61,367 nt of DNA from Bog-950 sp964493695 (GCA_964493695.1 CAZBPG010000011.1:1-61367), one strand, 5' to 3'; numbered from the stretch's first letter, positions 28,001 to 39,967 are shown. Program-made: numbers and translations. Notes: generated from the letters alone by a model not told the origin.

Positions 28001-29532
28001 GAAGGTGCTGTGGCTCCTATTCCAAAATTACCATTCGAAAGTATTCTGGCGCGCTCAGCATTACCGGTATAAAGTTCTAAACCGTGCGCGTTGTTGCTTG
28101 CTGAAGCTCCCCGTAAAACCATAGTGGCACCGGTAGCGGTCCAGCCGCTACCGCCACTTACTACCATGTGTTTGTTATCGGCATCGGTTCTTAAATAGGG
28201 GTCGGCAGCCTGAATTACAAAATGCCCGCCTGTGTAAATACTGCCTGTAGAGCGGGTTTCACCGGTTACATCTAACTTGTAAGCAGGGGCTGAATTGCCT
28301 ATGCCCACGTTTCCGGCTCCAGAATTAATAGCAAGATTAGCCCAGGCAGTAAGCGTGGAATTATGGCCTCCGATATGTGCCACCCCACCCAATTCTCCCA
28401 TTATAACCGAAGCGGTGGTATAACCAAATGCCGCTCCGCCTTTCCAACTTCCCGGGGTGTTGCTATAACCACGCAGGGTTACTAACTGCCCGTCTGTAGT
28501 AGCATCACCAACACTTAACTGATGTTGCGGAGCAGAAGTTCCGACACCAACATTACCGTTATCGAAAATGCTGCTGGTGCTGCTTAACGTTCCGGTGGTA
28601 GGGCTGGTGGTTGTCCATTTAGGAACATAGTTAGTCGTACTGGCACCGGTAATAGTTCCACCGGTTGGGGTGGTTGGCACCCATGCGGTACCGTTCCATT
28701 GAATAACTTGTCCGTTACTGGCGCCCATTTGATTAAGGTCAACCGCTGCAACGCTGCCATCGGCAATTTCCGTGCTGCCTACAGCGCCTGAATTTATTTG
28801 CAAATTGCTGAATGTTCCGTTCACGTCTCCGCCCGCTGTGGAAGCAGTAGTAACATCATCACCGGCATCGGTATCACCGGTGTTGTTTACAGTAATAGAA
28901 CCCGCTGCGCTTACCACATTAATGCCGGTTCCGGAAGAAATAGTTGTATTTAAATAAGTATTGCTTCCGTTGCCAATGGCAATTTGCCCGGCACCAATAG
29001 CGGTTAAGCCGGTTCCGCCTTTATCAACCGGTACAACTCCCAAACCTATGGTGGGGTTGGCTCCACCGGTGGTGGTAAGGGGCGAACTAACCGAAATGCT
29101 GCTGACTGTTCCGCTGGCATCGCTTAGCTTTTGCCAGTTGGGAGCGCCAGAGGTGCCGGTGTTGGTATATAAGCCGGCAGGTGCTAAAGTGGCTCCGGTG
29201 TTGTAAATAACCAAGCCCTTTTTGGGGTTGGGAATAGTGGTGGCATCGTTGGCCGAAAGCAGGTTTACGTTAGGAAACGAAACCCCCTTATTGGTGGAGG
29301 TAACGTCTAAAACAGTAGAAGCATCGGGGCTGGAGGTTCCAATACCCACTTTGCCTTCAATAATGGCTCCATCGGTGGGGGCGGCTGTGCCCGTGTAGCC
29401 CGAACCTACCGATAGGTTACCGCTTACTGCCGCTTTGCTGGCGGGAGTAGGGGTGCCTATACCTACGTTTTGTGAAATTGCCTGAAAGCTAAATACACTT
29501 AACACGGTAACAGCGAGGAGAAGTTTTTTCAT
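25021..29532 (-). CDS. Giant fibre protein with C-terminal S74 chaperone domain
   Basis: The product has 1503 aa when started at ATG 29532 (MKKLLLAVTVLSVFSFQAIS, a clear signal peptide). The upstream in-frame extension to 29679 runs back through the previous terminator and is rejected. The mature start NVGIGTPTPASKAAVSG precedes many NVGIG-x-PA-x-KLDV repeats. The C-terminus carries S74: SDITMK has Ser and Lys spaced +5, followed by LGFSAQSLPAEVV and a long coiled coil (NEKLQQIQKKLEEQNAVIEQ). Predicted trimeric surface fibre with self-cleaving chaperone. The first 230 residues are almost identical to those of the next gene, pointing to recent duplication or gene conversion. Confidence 0.9.
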   Translation of the reverse strand: MKKLLLAVTVLSVFSFQAISQNVGIGTPTPASKAAVSGNLSVGSGYTGTAAPTDGAIIEGKVGIGTSSPDASTVLDVTSTNKGVSFPNVNLLSANDATTIPNPKKGLVIYNTGATLAPAGLYTNTGTSGAPNWQKLSDASGTVSSISVSSPLTTTGGANPTIGLGVVPVDKGGTGLTAIGAGQIAIGNGSNTYLNTTISSGTGINVVSAAGSITVNNTGDTDAGDDVTTASTAGGDVNGTFSNLQINSGAVGSTEIADGSVAAVDLNQMGASNGQVIQWNGTAWVPTTPTGGTITGASTTNYVPKWTTTSPTTGTLSSTSSIFDNGNVGVGTSAPQHQLSVGDATTDGQLVTLRGYSNTPGSWKGGAAFGYTTASVIMGELGGVAHIGGHNSTLTAWANLAINSGAGNVGIGNSAPAYKLDVTGETRSTGSIYTGGHFVIQAADPYLRTDADNKHMVVSGGSGWTATGATMVLRGASASNNAHGLELYTGNAERARILSNGNFGIGATAPSERLDVTGNIKATGIVYWGNSLARTEYRDNAGLRGDAGARSGFFETSTPTNYPAGASSWWHLLDVRHNNPANNFAMQFAGSFYDQNLWFRKTNDNPAQAWVRVLTTNDIPGGTLPAGSTGQTLYHNGASWVASASPIYNDGTQTILGGFSTADADEWPRVTWLRTGGYDDGLIKGNSTRGVFGRPGFGIHMSSDKHWGFWSSGWDPLVDIEGGSGRMYVKGNVGMGVSNPASKLHVMGKINLHQSGADGGQNRFEGIDAPTSANGRAQFVMSSAYSDLVIASSQANPSHGSTLTFATYNPADANDYRKFVVNQGNWGARAQFLDFGYAANIPNPHSAINSGSTTLTIDGSNRYVGVGIMNPNAKLDVSTGSDGIAMGQIHGDNTNTIQTYIDGHWADRTTYASGCCNKLLLQPDIGEVGIRTTGPTAVLDVNGSTRIRSLTAGLVKSDASGNLSIAGGGDIPGGSGSYIQNQYGGAQSAEFWVSGRGRVDGSLFVSQNNATGGGIVLADDGDIVDNNDGWASHRFSYGIRVMNGNGGAGTGVGAQISGNGSNPSYFNAGKVGIGTTAPLGKLHVAGGHANGIMEDGSDRPSVGVTGVYPQMVMMSGNSGNGNHGASFMLGGYDAGASGNHKHWAIGTSGQNSTFLDIGYHNGTDLNPHAGIRNYNGSTFMTITDGGNVGIGTLSPNTRLVVTPPSGNVAAAIIRSSGGQAWGTVLTVATDGGNDEARINFSYRGGAKTWQIGGYSNVNRWGIWEDGGDGVYGSGWGTERFTIFPGGGRMSGYRYRSTGDWDQADLVLERSGALDYYPSISFHNPGQTAPQWFGSYSPDRLNAGNCCGGGWVTVAASGFTTISDITMKKEIVELHDQDLLSSLASIRSINSIRYKYNNEITGEPEPYSGNLKRVNPHLGFSAQSLPAEVVVSDLTKSAASSNQGYILGYSLNDMDGLLVAGVKALDKNQTTQNEKLQQIQKKLEEQNAVIEQMKKELEELKKNK

Positions 29533-29575
29533 AGAAGAGATTTTTTGACGCTGATTAATTGCAAAAATCAGACCA

Positions 29576-29583
29576 CAAAGGTA
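29576..29583 (-). promoter_or_regulatory. Possible -7 element of the S74 fibre gene
   Basis: TACCTTTG on the minus strand lies about 45 bp upstream of the start at 29532. No clear TTTG box is found at the expected spacing, so support is weak. Confidence 0.4.
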
Positions 29584-29644
29584 AAAAAGACTGATTAGCC
29601 CCCTAATATAAGATGCAAGTAAAGACCTGTCAACCTGCCCAACA

Positions 29645-29669
29645 AAAAGGGCGCATGATGCGCCCTTTT
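29645..29669 (-). terminator. Terminator of the S74 fibre gene at 29692
   Basis: AAAAGGGCGC and GCGCCCTTTT pair around a 5-base loop, and U-rich sequence follows on the minus strand. Confidence 0.85.
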
Positions 29670-29691
29670 GTATACACAATCTAATGAAAAT

Positions 29692-32600
29692 TTACTTCTT
29701 CTTCAGTTCTTCTAACTGGGTTTTGATAGCACTTAGCTGCTCCTGCAATAAACGGTTCTGGCTTTTCAATTCGTTCATTTCGTTTTGAATATTACCTGAA
29801 GCAGCAGGTTGGCTTACGCCTTTTAACTGTTCAATTTGCTGCTGTTGTTCCTTTATTGCTTCAATCAGGTAAGGGCTAAGGGCAGAATAGTTTACAAACA
29901 ATCCGTCTTTCCCTTGGTCTTCTACTACCCCCGGCATTATATCTTTAACTTCCTGAGCCAGAATACCTGCTGTAAGTACCGGTTTATCGCCTTTGGCAAG
30001 TTCCTCCGCATTTTTCTTAAACGCATACGTGTAGCCGCCAACAGCTAATACTTTATTAAGTGCACCGGTAACCTGTTTAATATCCTGTTTACGAGTGGCA
30101 TCAGATGCCTGAACCCATCCACCGCTGGTATTTACATAGGAATACAGACCCATTCCATCTTCGTCAAATAGTTTTAGCAGCTGGTCATCACCGGGGCTCC
30201 AAATGTTGAAGTTGTTGCCGTTTGCCTGTAGCCCACCGCTTTCGCCATAGCTGGTTTCAAGCAACACTCCCTGATCCGCAAATCCAAAGCCGGATGCACC
30301 ATTAAATTGGCCAACATTCGTAAACTTATAAATATTGTATCCGGTAGCCCAAATATCTCTGGCAATTAAATTTTCATAGCCTGTACCCGGATTATCTTTG
30401 ATAGCGATTCTTGCGTTGCTTTCAATAGTAATATTAGAAGCCACCATACCACCCCAGTGAAAACCTAAATGAGGGGGGGTGCCGCCTGCACCCGAAAAAT
30501 TAGACTCTCTTAACTCTAAGCTGGCCTGACCATAACCGGTAGATGTAGAGGAAGAGGCAATCTGCCAGTCACCGTTACCGTTGTTGGGTATATAACCAAG
30601 CGCAGCAACTTCGGATGCGATATTGCCGGTATGAATGGTCTTTCTCCACGGGGTAAAAGTTCCATTGTTTGCACCGGTTCCTCCGGAGTATGTTCTTGTC
30701 CAAATATTTTCATCGTAATAGCTGGCGGCAATTTGAAAACCGTGGTCGTTACCGGTGTTGCTGTGTCTCACATTGATCATGTTATACCAGCTTCCTCCCG
30801 GTGCATTGGCAGCACCACTCGATTGATAAAACCCACTGGGCACAGAGTTATTAAAGTTACCGTTATCTGCAATCATGTTGCTGCCATCCAACCAGGCAGC
30901 GGGTTTGCTGGTAACCTGCCCCCACGTGTGGGTATGTGATATCGGAGCAAAAGCACTATGCAGCCATCCGTAATTGCTGGTCCAGAGCTGGCCTGCATCA
31001 TTTAAAATCATTCTGCGGTTGCTGGCGTCATCGCCTCCGTATAACCAAACAAAAGGGTAGCCTCCATTGTTTCCATATCCGGTTACACCATCGGTTCTGA
31101 AAATCATTGAACGCGAGTTGCCATAAAGCCTTACGTGGCCGTCATCGGCCGTTCCACCGCGGTACCAAGCGTTGTTATAGATATTGCCGACTGTTTTAAG
31201 CTCGTTAATGTAGCTGGTAGAGGCAGGGTCGGTATAATAACCGGTATTATCGTTATCGTAAAAAATAGGTGCACGTGAGCTTGACGAAGCAAAGGTGTTA
31301 CCTGCGTTATCTACCCTTAGAGACCAGTTACGGGACGAATTCAGAAAGCCTATTTCATTGCTGGTTGTCCAGTGCACATATCCTCTTGCCGTGGCATCGC
31401 CAATAGTTCCTTTAATGCCACCGTTGCCGCTGCCGGTTCGCATAATCATATCCGCACCATCGTTCGGATAAATATGCCAGCCGTTGTTGCTCCAATAGGT
31501 GCCATCATTATCATTATGGCGCAACCAGTTATTGATATAAATTTCTGCTGCATTATCAATTGAATTACCTCCCATAGCAAGTGTAGTGGTGGCGGTATGA
31601 TTACCGAGGTTATCGCCTGCGCCTATAGCGCCCGGAGCTACCCATGAGGCATTTCCGGTGGCATCTGAAACCAACACCTTACCGGTACCCGGTGAACCAC
31701 CTCCTATTTTTATGGTACCATCAATAGTTGCACTGCCCACGGTATGTATGTTGCCGTTATTAGAGTTGATGGAAAATTTTACGGTAGGTGCTGTGGCATT
31801 GTTAGGGCCCGATTCAAAAAGCCATCCGTAGTCGCCTACGTTTTCAATATTAAATCTGCGCGCCCAGGAAGTAACACCGGATATGGCGTCAGATGGTGAA
31901 GCAGTACCGTTAGGTGCGTTGGTGCCGCCTGCGGGTGCCATATAATCATACCAGGTAACAAAGTTTGGGTCGTACCAGCTAATGCCGTGCGCACCGGAGC
32001 CCTGCCCATCGCTTGTTTTTTGATAAAGTATACCACGGTTTAAAATATTGCCGTTTACCTCCAGCCTTTGCGAAGGACCGGTAGTGCCTATACCCACGTT
32101 ACCCGCATAAGTGCCCTGAAGACCCACATACATTTGAGTAGCAGCCCCGTTATAGGATTGGAAATAATAACCTGTAGTGCCACCCACGTTCAGCGAACGG
32201 TAAGCGCCATTAGAGGCATCCTGATAATAGCCGGCAGCAATATTGGTTCCCAGTATTGCACTGGCACCGGCAGTTAATGTTCCTCCTACAACACCGTTAC
32301 CGCTGATATTAAAATTAGAAGACGCCTGCTGTGAAGTAGTGTTTTGAATATAACCGGTTGCAATATCCTGCGCAAAGGCTATATCTTTATACGATGAGTA
32401 AGGTGTAGCACTGTTCCAAGCCTGCTGGTAAATGCGCATACCGATGGCTGATTTATTAAACACTAATAGGTTATCGCTGCCGCCTGAGCCATCGGTGTAT
32501 GAACGAAGGTGAAGAAAGTCGGCCCAGGGTGCTGTATTGTTATTGTTGAAAGAGGTGAAGCCGAATTTAGAGTATCCGCTGCTAATAGCGTTGGGCTCAA

Positions 32601-33273
32601 TAATACGGTCATCTATTGCTTTCCACTGCCCGTCAAGATTAGCAGTTACCAACCCTGCGCTGAAATTACCCGAACCATCGCGCATAACAAGAGTAGAAGC
32701 GGTATTGGCGCTGGTAGCGGCATCCAGTTTAGTTTTATCGGCAGCACTCATACTGCCCGCAGCACCCGAAGTTGCCGGAGTAATGCTGATAGCCGGAGTA
32801 GCTCCGCCTGATGATACAATAGGTGCTGTGCCGGTAACACTGGTCACAGTTCCACCGGTGCCGTTGCTGGCTGCGGTTACCCGGCCTTTAGCATCTACGG
32901 TAATGTTAGCGTTGGTATACGAACCTGCGCCTACACCGCTGGCAACTAAAGCAGGGTTAGGATACGTACCGGTTAAATCGCCACCGGCTGTGGCGCCAAT
33001 GTTTACATCATCGGCTCCGTTTAAGTCACCGGTGTTGTTTACAGTAATAGAACCCGCTGCGCTTACCACATTAATGCCGGTTCCTGATGTAATGGTCGTA
33101 TTTAAATAAGTATTGCTTCCGTTGCCAATGGCAATTTGCCCCGCACCAATAGCCGTTAAACCCGTTCCGCCTTTATCTACCGGCACAACTCCCAAACCTA
33201 TAGTGGGGTTGGCTCCACCAGTGGTGGTAATGGGCGAACTAACCGAGATGCTGCTAACTGTGCCGCTGGGCAT
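29692..33273 (-). CDS. Main body of a frameshifted S74 fibre protein
   Basis: This reading frame gives about 1190 aa of one gene whose first 140 residues lie in another frame (33254-33685). The apparent start MPSG is an artefact. The homologous stretch of the neighbour reads SDASGTVSSISVSS, while here one extra G in GGG at 33268-33270 shifts the frame. The body has fibre repeats, phage-tail-like blocks (HSNTGNDHGFQIAASYYDENIWTR) and a C-terminal S74 domain with SDATRK (Ser-Lys +5), GILAQEVKDIMPGV and a coiled coil ending in QLEELKKK. Without correction it would lack a signal peptide. Either a recent pseudogene, a phase-variable tract or a sequencing error. Confidence 0.85.
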   Translation of the reverse strand: MPSGTVSSISVSSPITTTGGANPTIGLGVVPVDKGGTGLTAIGAGQIAIGNGSNTYLNTTITSGTGINVVSAAGSITVNNTGDLNGADDVNIGATAGGDLTGTYPNPALVASGVGAGSYTNANITVDAKGRVTAASNGTGGTVTSVTGTAPIVSSGGATPAISITPATSGAAGSMSAADKTKLDAATSANTASTLVMRDGSGNFSAGLVTANLDGQWKAIDDRIIEPNAISSGYSKFGFTSFNNNNTAPWADFLHLRSYTDGSGGSDNLLVFNKSAIGMRIYQQAWNSATPYSSYKDIAFAQDIATGYIQNTTSQQASSNFNISGNGVVGGTLTAGASAILGTNIAAGYYQDASNGAYRSLNVGGTTGYYFQSYNGAATQMYVGLQGTYAGNVGIGTTGPSQRLEVNGNILNRGILYQKTSDGQGSGAHGISWYDPNFVTWYDYMAPAGGTNAPNGTASPSDAISGVTSWARRFNIENVGDYGWLFESGPNNATAPTVKFSINSNNGNIHTVGSATIDGTIKIGGGSPGTGKVLVSDATGNASWVAPGAIGAGDNLGNHTATTTLAMGGNSIDNAAEIYINNWLRHNDNDGTYWSNNGWHIYPNDGADMIMRTGSGNGGIKGTIGDATARGYVHWTTSNEIGFLNSSRNWSLRVDNAGNTFASSSSRAPIFYDNDNTGYYTDPASTSYINELKTVGNIYNNAWYRGGTADDGHVRLYGNSRSMIFRTDGVTGYGNNGGYPFVWLYGGDDASNRRMILNDAGQLWTSNYGWLHSAFAPISHTHTWGQVTSKPAAWLDGSNMIADNGNFNNSVPSGFYQSSGAANAPGGSWYNMINVRHSNTGNDHGFQIAASYYDENIWTRTYSGGTGANNGTFTPWRKTIHTGNIASEVAALGYIPNNGNGDWQIASSSTSTGYGQASLELRESNFSGAGGTPPHLGFHWGGMVASNITIESNARIAIKDNPGTGYENLIARDIWATGYNIYKFTNVGQFNGASGFGFADQGVLLETSYGESGGLQANGNNFNIWSPGDDQLLKLFDEDGMGLYSYVNTSGGWVQASDATRKQDIKQVTGALNKVLAVGGYTYAFKKNAEELAKGDKPVLTAGILAQEVKDIMPGVVEDQGKDGLFVNYSALSPYLIEAIKEQQQQIEQLKGVSQPAASGNIQNEMNELKSQNRLLQEQLSAIKTQLEELKKK

Positions 33274-33685
33274 CGCTTAGTTTTTGCCAGTTGGGCGAAG
33301 CAGGTATACCGTTATTAATGTATAAGCCCGCCACCATTCCGTTACCACCGGTATGGTAAACTACCAAACCTGTTTTAGGGCTGGTGAGCGGGGCGGCTGT
33401 ATTTACGCCCTGTAAAACCACATTGGGGAACGAAACCCCTTTATTGGTGGAGGTAACGTCTAAAATAGTAGAAGCATCGGGGCTGGAAGTTCCAATGCCC
33501 ACTTTACCTTCAATAATAGCTCCATCGGTTGGGGCGGCTGTGCCGGTGTAACCCGAGCCGACCGATAGGTTACCACTTACTGCCGCCTTGCTGGCAGGTG
33601 TGGGCGTGCCTATACCCACATTTTGTGCGTATGAAAGGCTGCCAAACAATAGAAAGGTTGCCGGGAGGAGAAGAAATTTCTTCAT
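33254..33685 (-). pseudogene. N-terminal piece of the frameshifted S74 fibre gene
   Basis: From ATG 33685 it encodes a signal peptide (FLLLPATFLLFGSLSYAQ) and the fibre start NVGIGTPTPASKAAVSG. It continues to NWQKLSDA, then hits a stop after QRHS in the shifted frame. It overlaps the body ORF by 20 bases. In the corrected frame it joins the body without loss of any residue. Confidence 0.85.
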
Positions 33686-33933
33686 AGCTGAGTTTTTTTG
33701 CAGACACTTTAAGGAGGCGCTGCGGTTATTCAATAAAAAAAACTAAACCGGCATTAAGCCGGGTAATCGGAACAAACTTGCCTGAATGGATGATTAACAA
33801 GGGCAAGAACGGTACGACAACAACGTAATGTTAACAATAATAAAGCCACTTATACCTATTAAACTCATAGTTTTAAATGCACTATGAAATGTTGATGGTG
33901 AACAGTGCAGAGGTATACCGCTTGTGTAGCTTT

Positions 33934-34470
33934 TTAGTTACACCTGTTCCAGAATAGTATACAAGGGTTTGGTTGTTGCATCAAAGAAGAAATCATCTTC
34001 AGCGTTTCCGCTTTTCTTGGTTTGGCGACCACATTCGGAGGAATCCCGTTAGCTTGGCATTGCTGCTTGAAAGCACGGTTGTCAAACCCTGCATCGGCAT
34101 TTACGAATAATCCATCGCTGCTGATATTGGCCTGTTTTAATTGGGAAAATATATTTTGAAGTTGTAGTTTGAATTGGTAGGCATAGTTGTGTTGTCCGGC
34201 AATGACCGGACTGCAACAAAGCGGCAACAGGTGAATCCACCCCGCTTGCCACGCACCTTCTTTGCTCCATTTCTGATAATGATGAAAAACTCTATTCCAG
34301 CTATACTTTTGTTGAGGGAATAATTCCTGTATAGGTAAGTATCGCTACTGAACAGCTGATTTTAGTTTGTATAAAACAGCCCGTACAATTAACCATAAGA
34401 AAATCTGGCTCACATAGCCTCTCTGAGCAATAGGTAACTTTGGAACAATCCCTTTTTTATAGTAGCTATC
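33934..34470 (-). pseudogene. Decayed IS5-like DDE transposase remnant
   Basis: The frame upstream of the visible ORF reads IVPKLPIAQRGYVSQIF, RAVLYKLKSAVQ, TAG, RYLPIQELFP and WNRVFHHYQKWSKEGAWQ, the typical N-terminal half of IS5-type transposases. The TAG at 34345-34347 stands where the family has Trp (QWRYLP). The linker before LPLCCSPVIAGQHN is shorter than usual, as if about 50 residues were deleted. After NADAGFDNRAFKQQC the frame ends early in an unrelated tail. No intact copy or clear terminal repeats are visible nearby. The rest of 33734-34578 holds nothing else recognisable. Confidence 0.75.
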
Positions 34471-34578
34471 GCTCGATAGTTACATTTTTAGCGGGGTAGG
34501 TAGTTTCTTTTTTTCTACGCTATCCCGCTTTTCTACCACTTAAATTTCCTCTGTGTAAAAAGTTTAAACAACTTTAAT

Positions 34579-35067
34579 CTAAAACAGCGTAGGGTTTTTC
34601 CCTGATATATTTCCTTCGTGCTCCAGCAGCCACTGCTTGCGCCACAGGCCACCTGCATAACCGGTCAGCTTTCCGTCCTCACCGATAACGCGGTGGCAAG
34701 GGAGAATGATAGCAATAGGGTTTTTACCATTGGCGAGGCCCACAGCACGAACGGCATCGGGGTTCTTAAGTTTCTTTGCAATGGCACCGTAAGAAGTAGT
34801 ATCACCGTAAGCTATTTTCTTCAGTTCGCCCCACACCTTCTTTTGAAAGATGCTGCCTTCGGGTTTTATTTTTACATAAAACTGCCTGCGCGTGCCGGCA
34901 AAATATTCTTCCAGTTCACGCTTGCACTCCAGCAGCACATCGGGCACCTTTTCAGCCGCTTCATCTTCCTCTATTACAAACTCTACCGAGGTTATAAAGG
35001 TATTGGTGCCTGAAATTTCCATGGAGCCAAGCGGAGTTTGCAGATAGGTATGGAAACGCTTTTTCAT
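34579..35067 (-). CDS. Methylated-DNA-[protein]-cysteine S-methyltransferase
   Basis: The product has 162 aa. It repairs O6-alkylguanine by irreversible transfer to its active cysteine, C124 in ILPCHRVIG. The flanking arginine-finger helix (SYGAIAKKLKNPDAVRAVG) and the GYAGGLWRKQWLLEHEG end are typical of Ogt-type enzymes. There is no AdaA domain. It appears monocistronic, about 155 bp from the terminator of the DUF4160/DUF2442 pair. Confidence 0.96.
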   Translation of the reverse strand: MKKRFHTYLQTPLGSMEISGTNTFITSVEFVIEEDEAAEKVPDVLLECKRELEEYFAGTRRQFYVKIKPEGSIFQKKVWGELKKIAYGDTTSYGAIAKKLKNPDAVRAVGLANGKNPIAIILPCHRVIGEDGKLTGYAGGLWRKQWLLEHEGNISGKNPTLF

Positions 35068-35172
35068 CTGATGTCTAATTGATTTTTCAAAGGACAGATG
35101 GAATGCCCTTCGTTACATTCATTCTTACATTGGAACTACGGGCATTTCATTGCCCCCTAAAATTACCGTTTA

Positions 35173-35224
35173 AAACAGAGCATTACAAAAAAAGCCCCCC
35201 GAAAAAATCGGAGGGCTTTGTATT
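35173..35224. repeat. Direct repeat copy 1 flanking the DUF4160/DUF2442 pair
   Basis: AAACAGAGCATTACAAAAAA followed by the AGCCCCCC/GGAGGGCT hairpin and TTGTATT. It matches 35793-35843 in the same orientation with about two differences. Confidence 0.85.
35186..35220 (-). terminator. Terminator of the DUF4160/DUF2442 transcript
   Basis: AAAGCCCTCCGATTTTTTCG and the following GGGGGCTTTTTTT on the minus strand form a stem with a T7 tract. It is the same terminator as that of rpoB, duplicated. Confidence 0.88.
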
Positions 35225-35471
35225 AAGCAATTTTTATTAACGTCTTTCCTTCCAAATACAAAGTATCGGGGTCAAAGTCTATATTGTTTTGCCAAACCAC
35301 GGTTCCGTATTCTGCATGGGCAGTTGCAAAAAGCACTGCATTTTTTAAGCTTTTAAATACACCGGTTTCCAAATACGGTTTCATGTCAAATGTTTTGGTT
35401 TCGCCATTTTTAAAAACCAGATGCAGCGTATAGTCAGGCTGTGTTTTTACTTTTTCTACTCTCGGGTTCAT
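35223..35471 (-). CDS. DUF2442 domain protein
   Basis: The product has 82 aa. It contains the family pattern LVFKNGETKTFDMKPYLETG and a C-terminal VVWQNNIDFDPDTLYLEGK. DUF2442 proteins commonly sit next to DUF4160 partners and the pair is often listed as a possible toxin-antitoxin-like module, without firm biochemical proof. It starts 6 bp after the DUF4160 stop. The pair lies between direct repeats of the rpoB terminator. Confidence 0.9.
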   Translation of the reverse strand: MNPRVEKVKTQPDYTLHLVFKNGETKTFDMKPYLETGVFKSLKNAVLFATAHAEYGTVVWQNNIDFDPDTLYLEGKTLIKIA

Positions 35472-35477
35472 ACCATT

Positions 35478-35768
35478 TTATCTAAGTGGCTCAATTTTAA
35501 AAATCTCGTTTCCCTTTACTGCCAATTCCCAATTTGCCATCAGTTCATCCTGATGTATTTCTATCCACGCTTTTACCAATTTCATTTTACCGGTGGGCAA
35601 TTCGCCTTCCAAAACTTCACCGTCAGGAATTCTGACAACAACTTCAAACTCGCCATACTTTACATGAATGTGCGGATGGTTATGCTGCTTAGTATCCAGA
35701 TAATACATGGTTACGATCAATCCATAAAACATAGCAAGAACCGGCATAGTAATTTTTTGTTGAAACAA
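35478..35768 (-). CDS. DUF4160 domain protein
   Basis: The product has 96 aa. The motif MYYLDTKQHNHPHIHVKYGEF is diagnostic of DUF4160, and LPTGKMKLVKAWIEIHQDEL is the conserved end. It is the first gene of a two-gene unit with DUF2442. Its upstream side directly abuts the rpoB terminator, so it must have its own promoter or rely on read-through. Confidence 0.92.
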   Translation of the reverse strand: MFQQKITMPVLAMFYGLIVTMYYLDTKQHNHPHIHVKYGEFEVVVRIPDGEVLEGELPTGKMKLVKAWIEIHQDELMANWELAVKGNEIFKIEPLR

Positions 35769-35792
35769 AGTTATTGATTTCTTTTTTACTGT

Positions 35793-35843
35793 AAACAGAG
35801 CATTACAAAAAAAGCCCCCTGAAAAATCGGAGGGCTTTGTATT
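35793..35843. repeat. Direct repeat copy 2, containing the rpoB terminator
   Basis: Same orientation as 35173-35224, offset 620 bp. The inverse of its terminator part also follows rpoC. Confidence 0.85.
35806..35840 (-). terminator. Intrinsic terminator of rpoB
   Basis: On the minus strand AAAGCCCTCCGATTTTTC and then AGGGGGCTTTTTTT form a stem with one G-U pair, followed by T7. It matches the rpoC terminator at 6894-6926. Confidence 0.9.
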
Positions 35844-35856
35844 CTGCCTTTCAAGT

Positions 35857-35912
35857 CCCCTTTACCTTGCTCCGCCAAAGCGCTTCGCGAAGGCGAGGAG
35901 GGATTTAGGGGT
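35857..35912 (-). repeat. REP-like palindrome of the rpoB trailer with a nested palindrome
   Basis: On the minus strand CCCCTAAATCCC and GGGGACTTGAA are the same arms as after rpoC. The loop, however, contains an extra 34-bp palindrome around CCTTCGCGAAGCGCTTTGGCG. One repeat appears to have inserted into another. Confidence 0.75.
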
Positions 35913-35913
35913 T

Positions 35914-39726
<3,813 letters not shown>

Positions 39727-39870
39727 GGTAACATTGATTGATGTAGTTAACTAATCTCCTGAATACAAATAAAAATGCGAGTGTCTTTTGTTCAAAAAAA
39801 CGAACTAAAACACTGGTAAAATGAGCATTATTATACTGATATTTTGGAACCGGTTTTGCAAAACGGAGCG

Positions 39871-39901
39871 CAAAGATAGCTTTCGAGGGGAGAGTTCCAA
39901 A
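39871..39901 (-). promoter_or_regulatory. Bacteroidota-type promoter of rpoB
   Basis: On the minus strand TTTG (39901-39898) and TATCTTTG (39878-39871) are exactly 19 bp apart, with a G-rich spacer. It is a close consensus match and gives a leader of about 140 nt. Confidence 0.85.
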
Positions 39902-39967
39902 TAGTTGGCAGAAAATTTGTGAGGGGGCTGCGGAGCAGGCGTTTGCTGCTTTGGGTTGGCGGTTAAT

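Noticed and set aside
29533..29679. N-terminal extension of the 25021 fibre protein
   Set aside because: It would start within the terminator hairpin of the upstream gene; a clear signal peptide begins at 29532.
127..33685. Prophage origin of the fibre genes because of tail-fibre-like domains
   Set aside because: No capsid, terminase, integrase or tail assembly genes are present. Such S74 proteins with signal peptides are common surface proteins in Bacteroidota.
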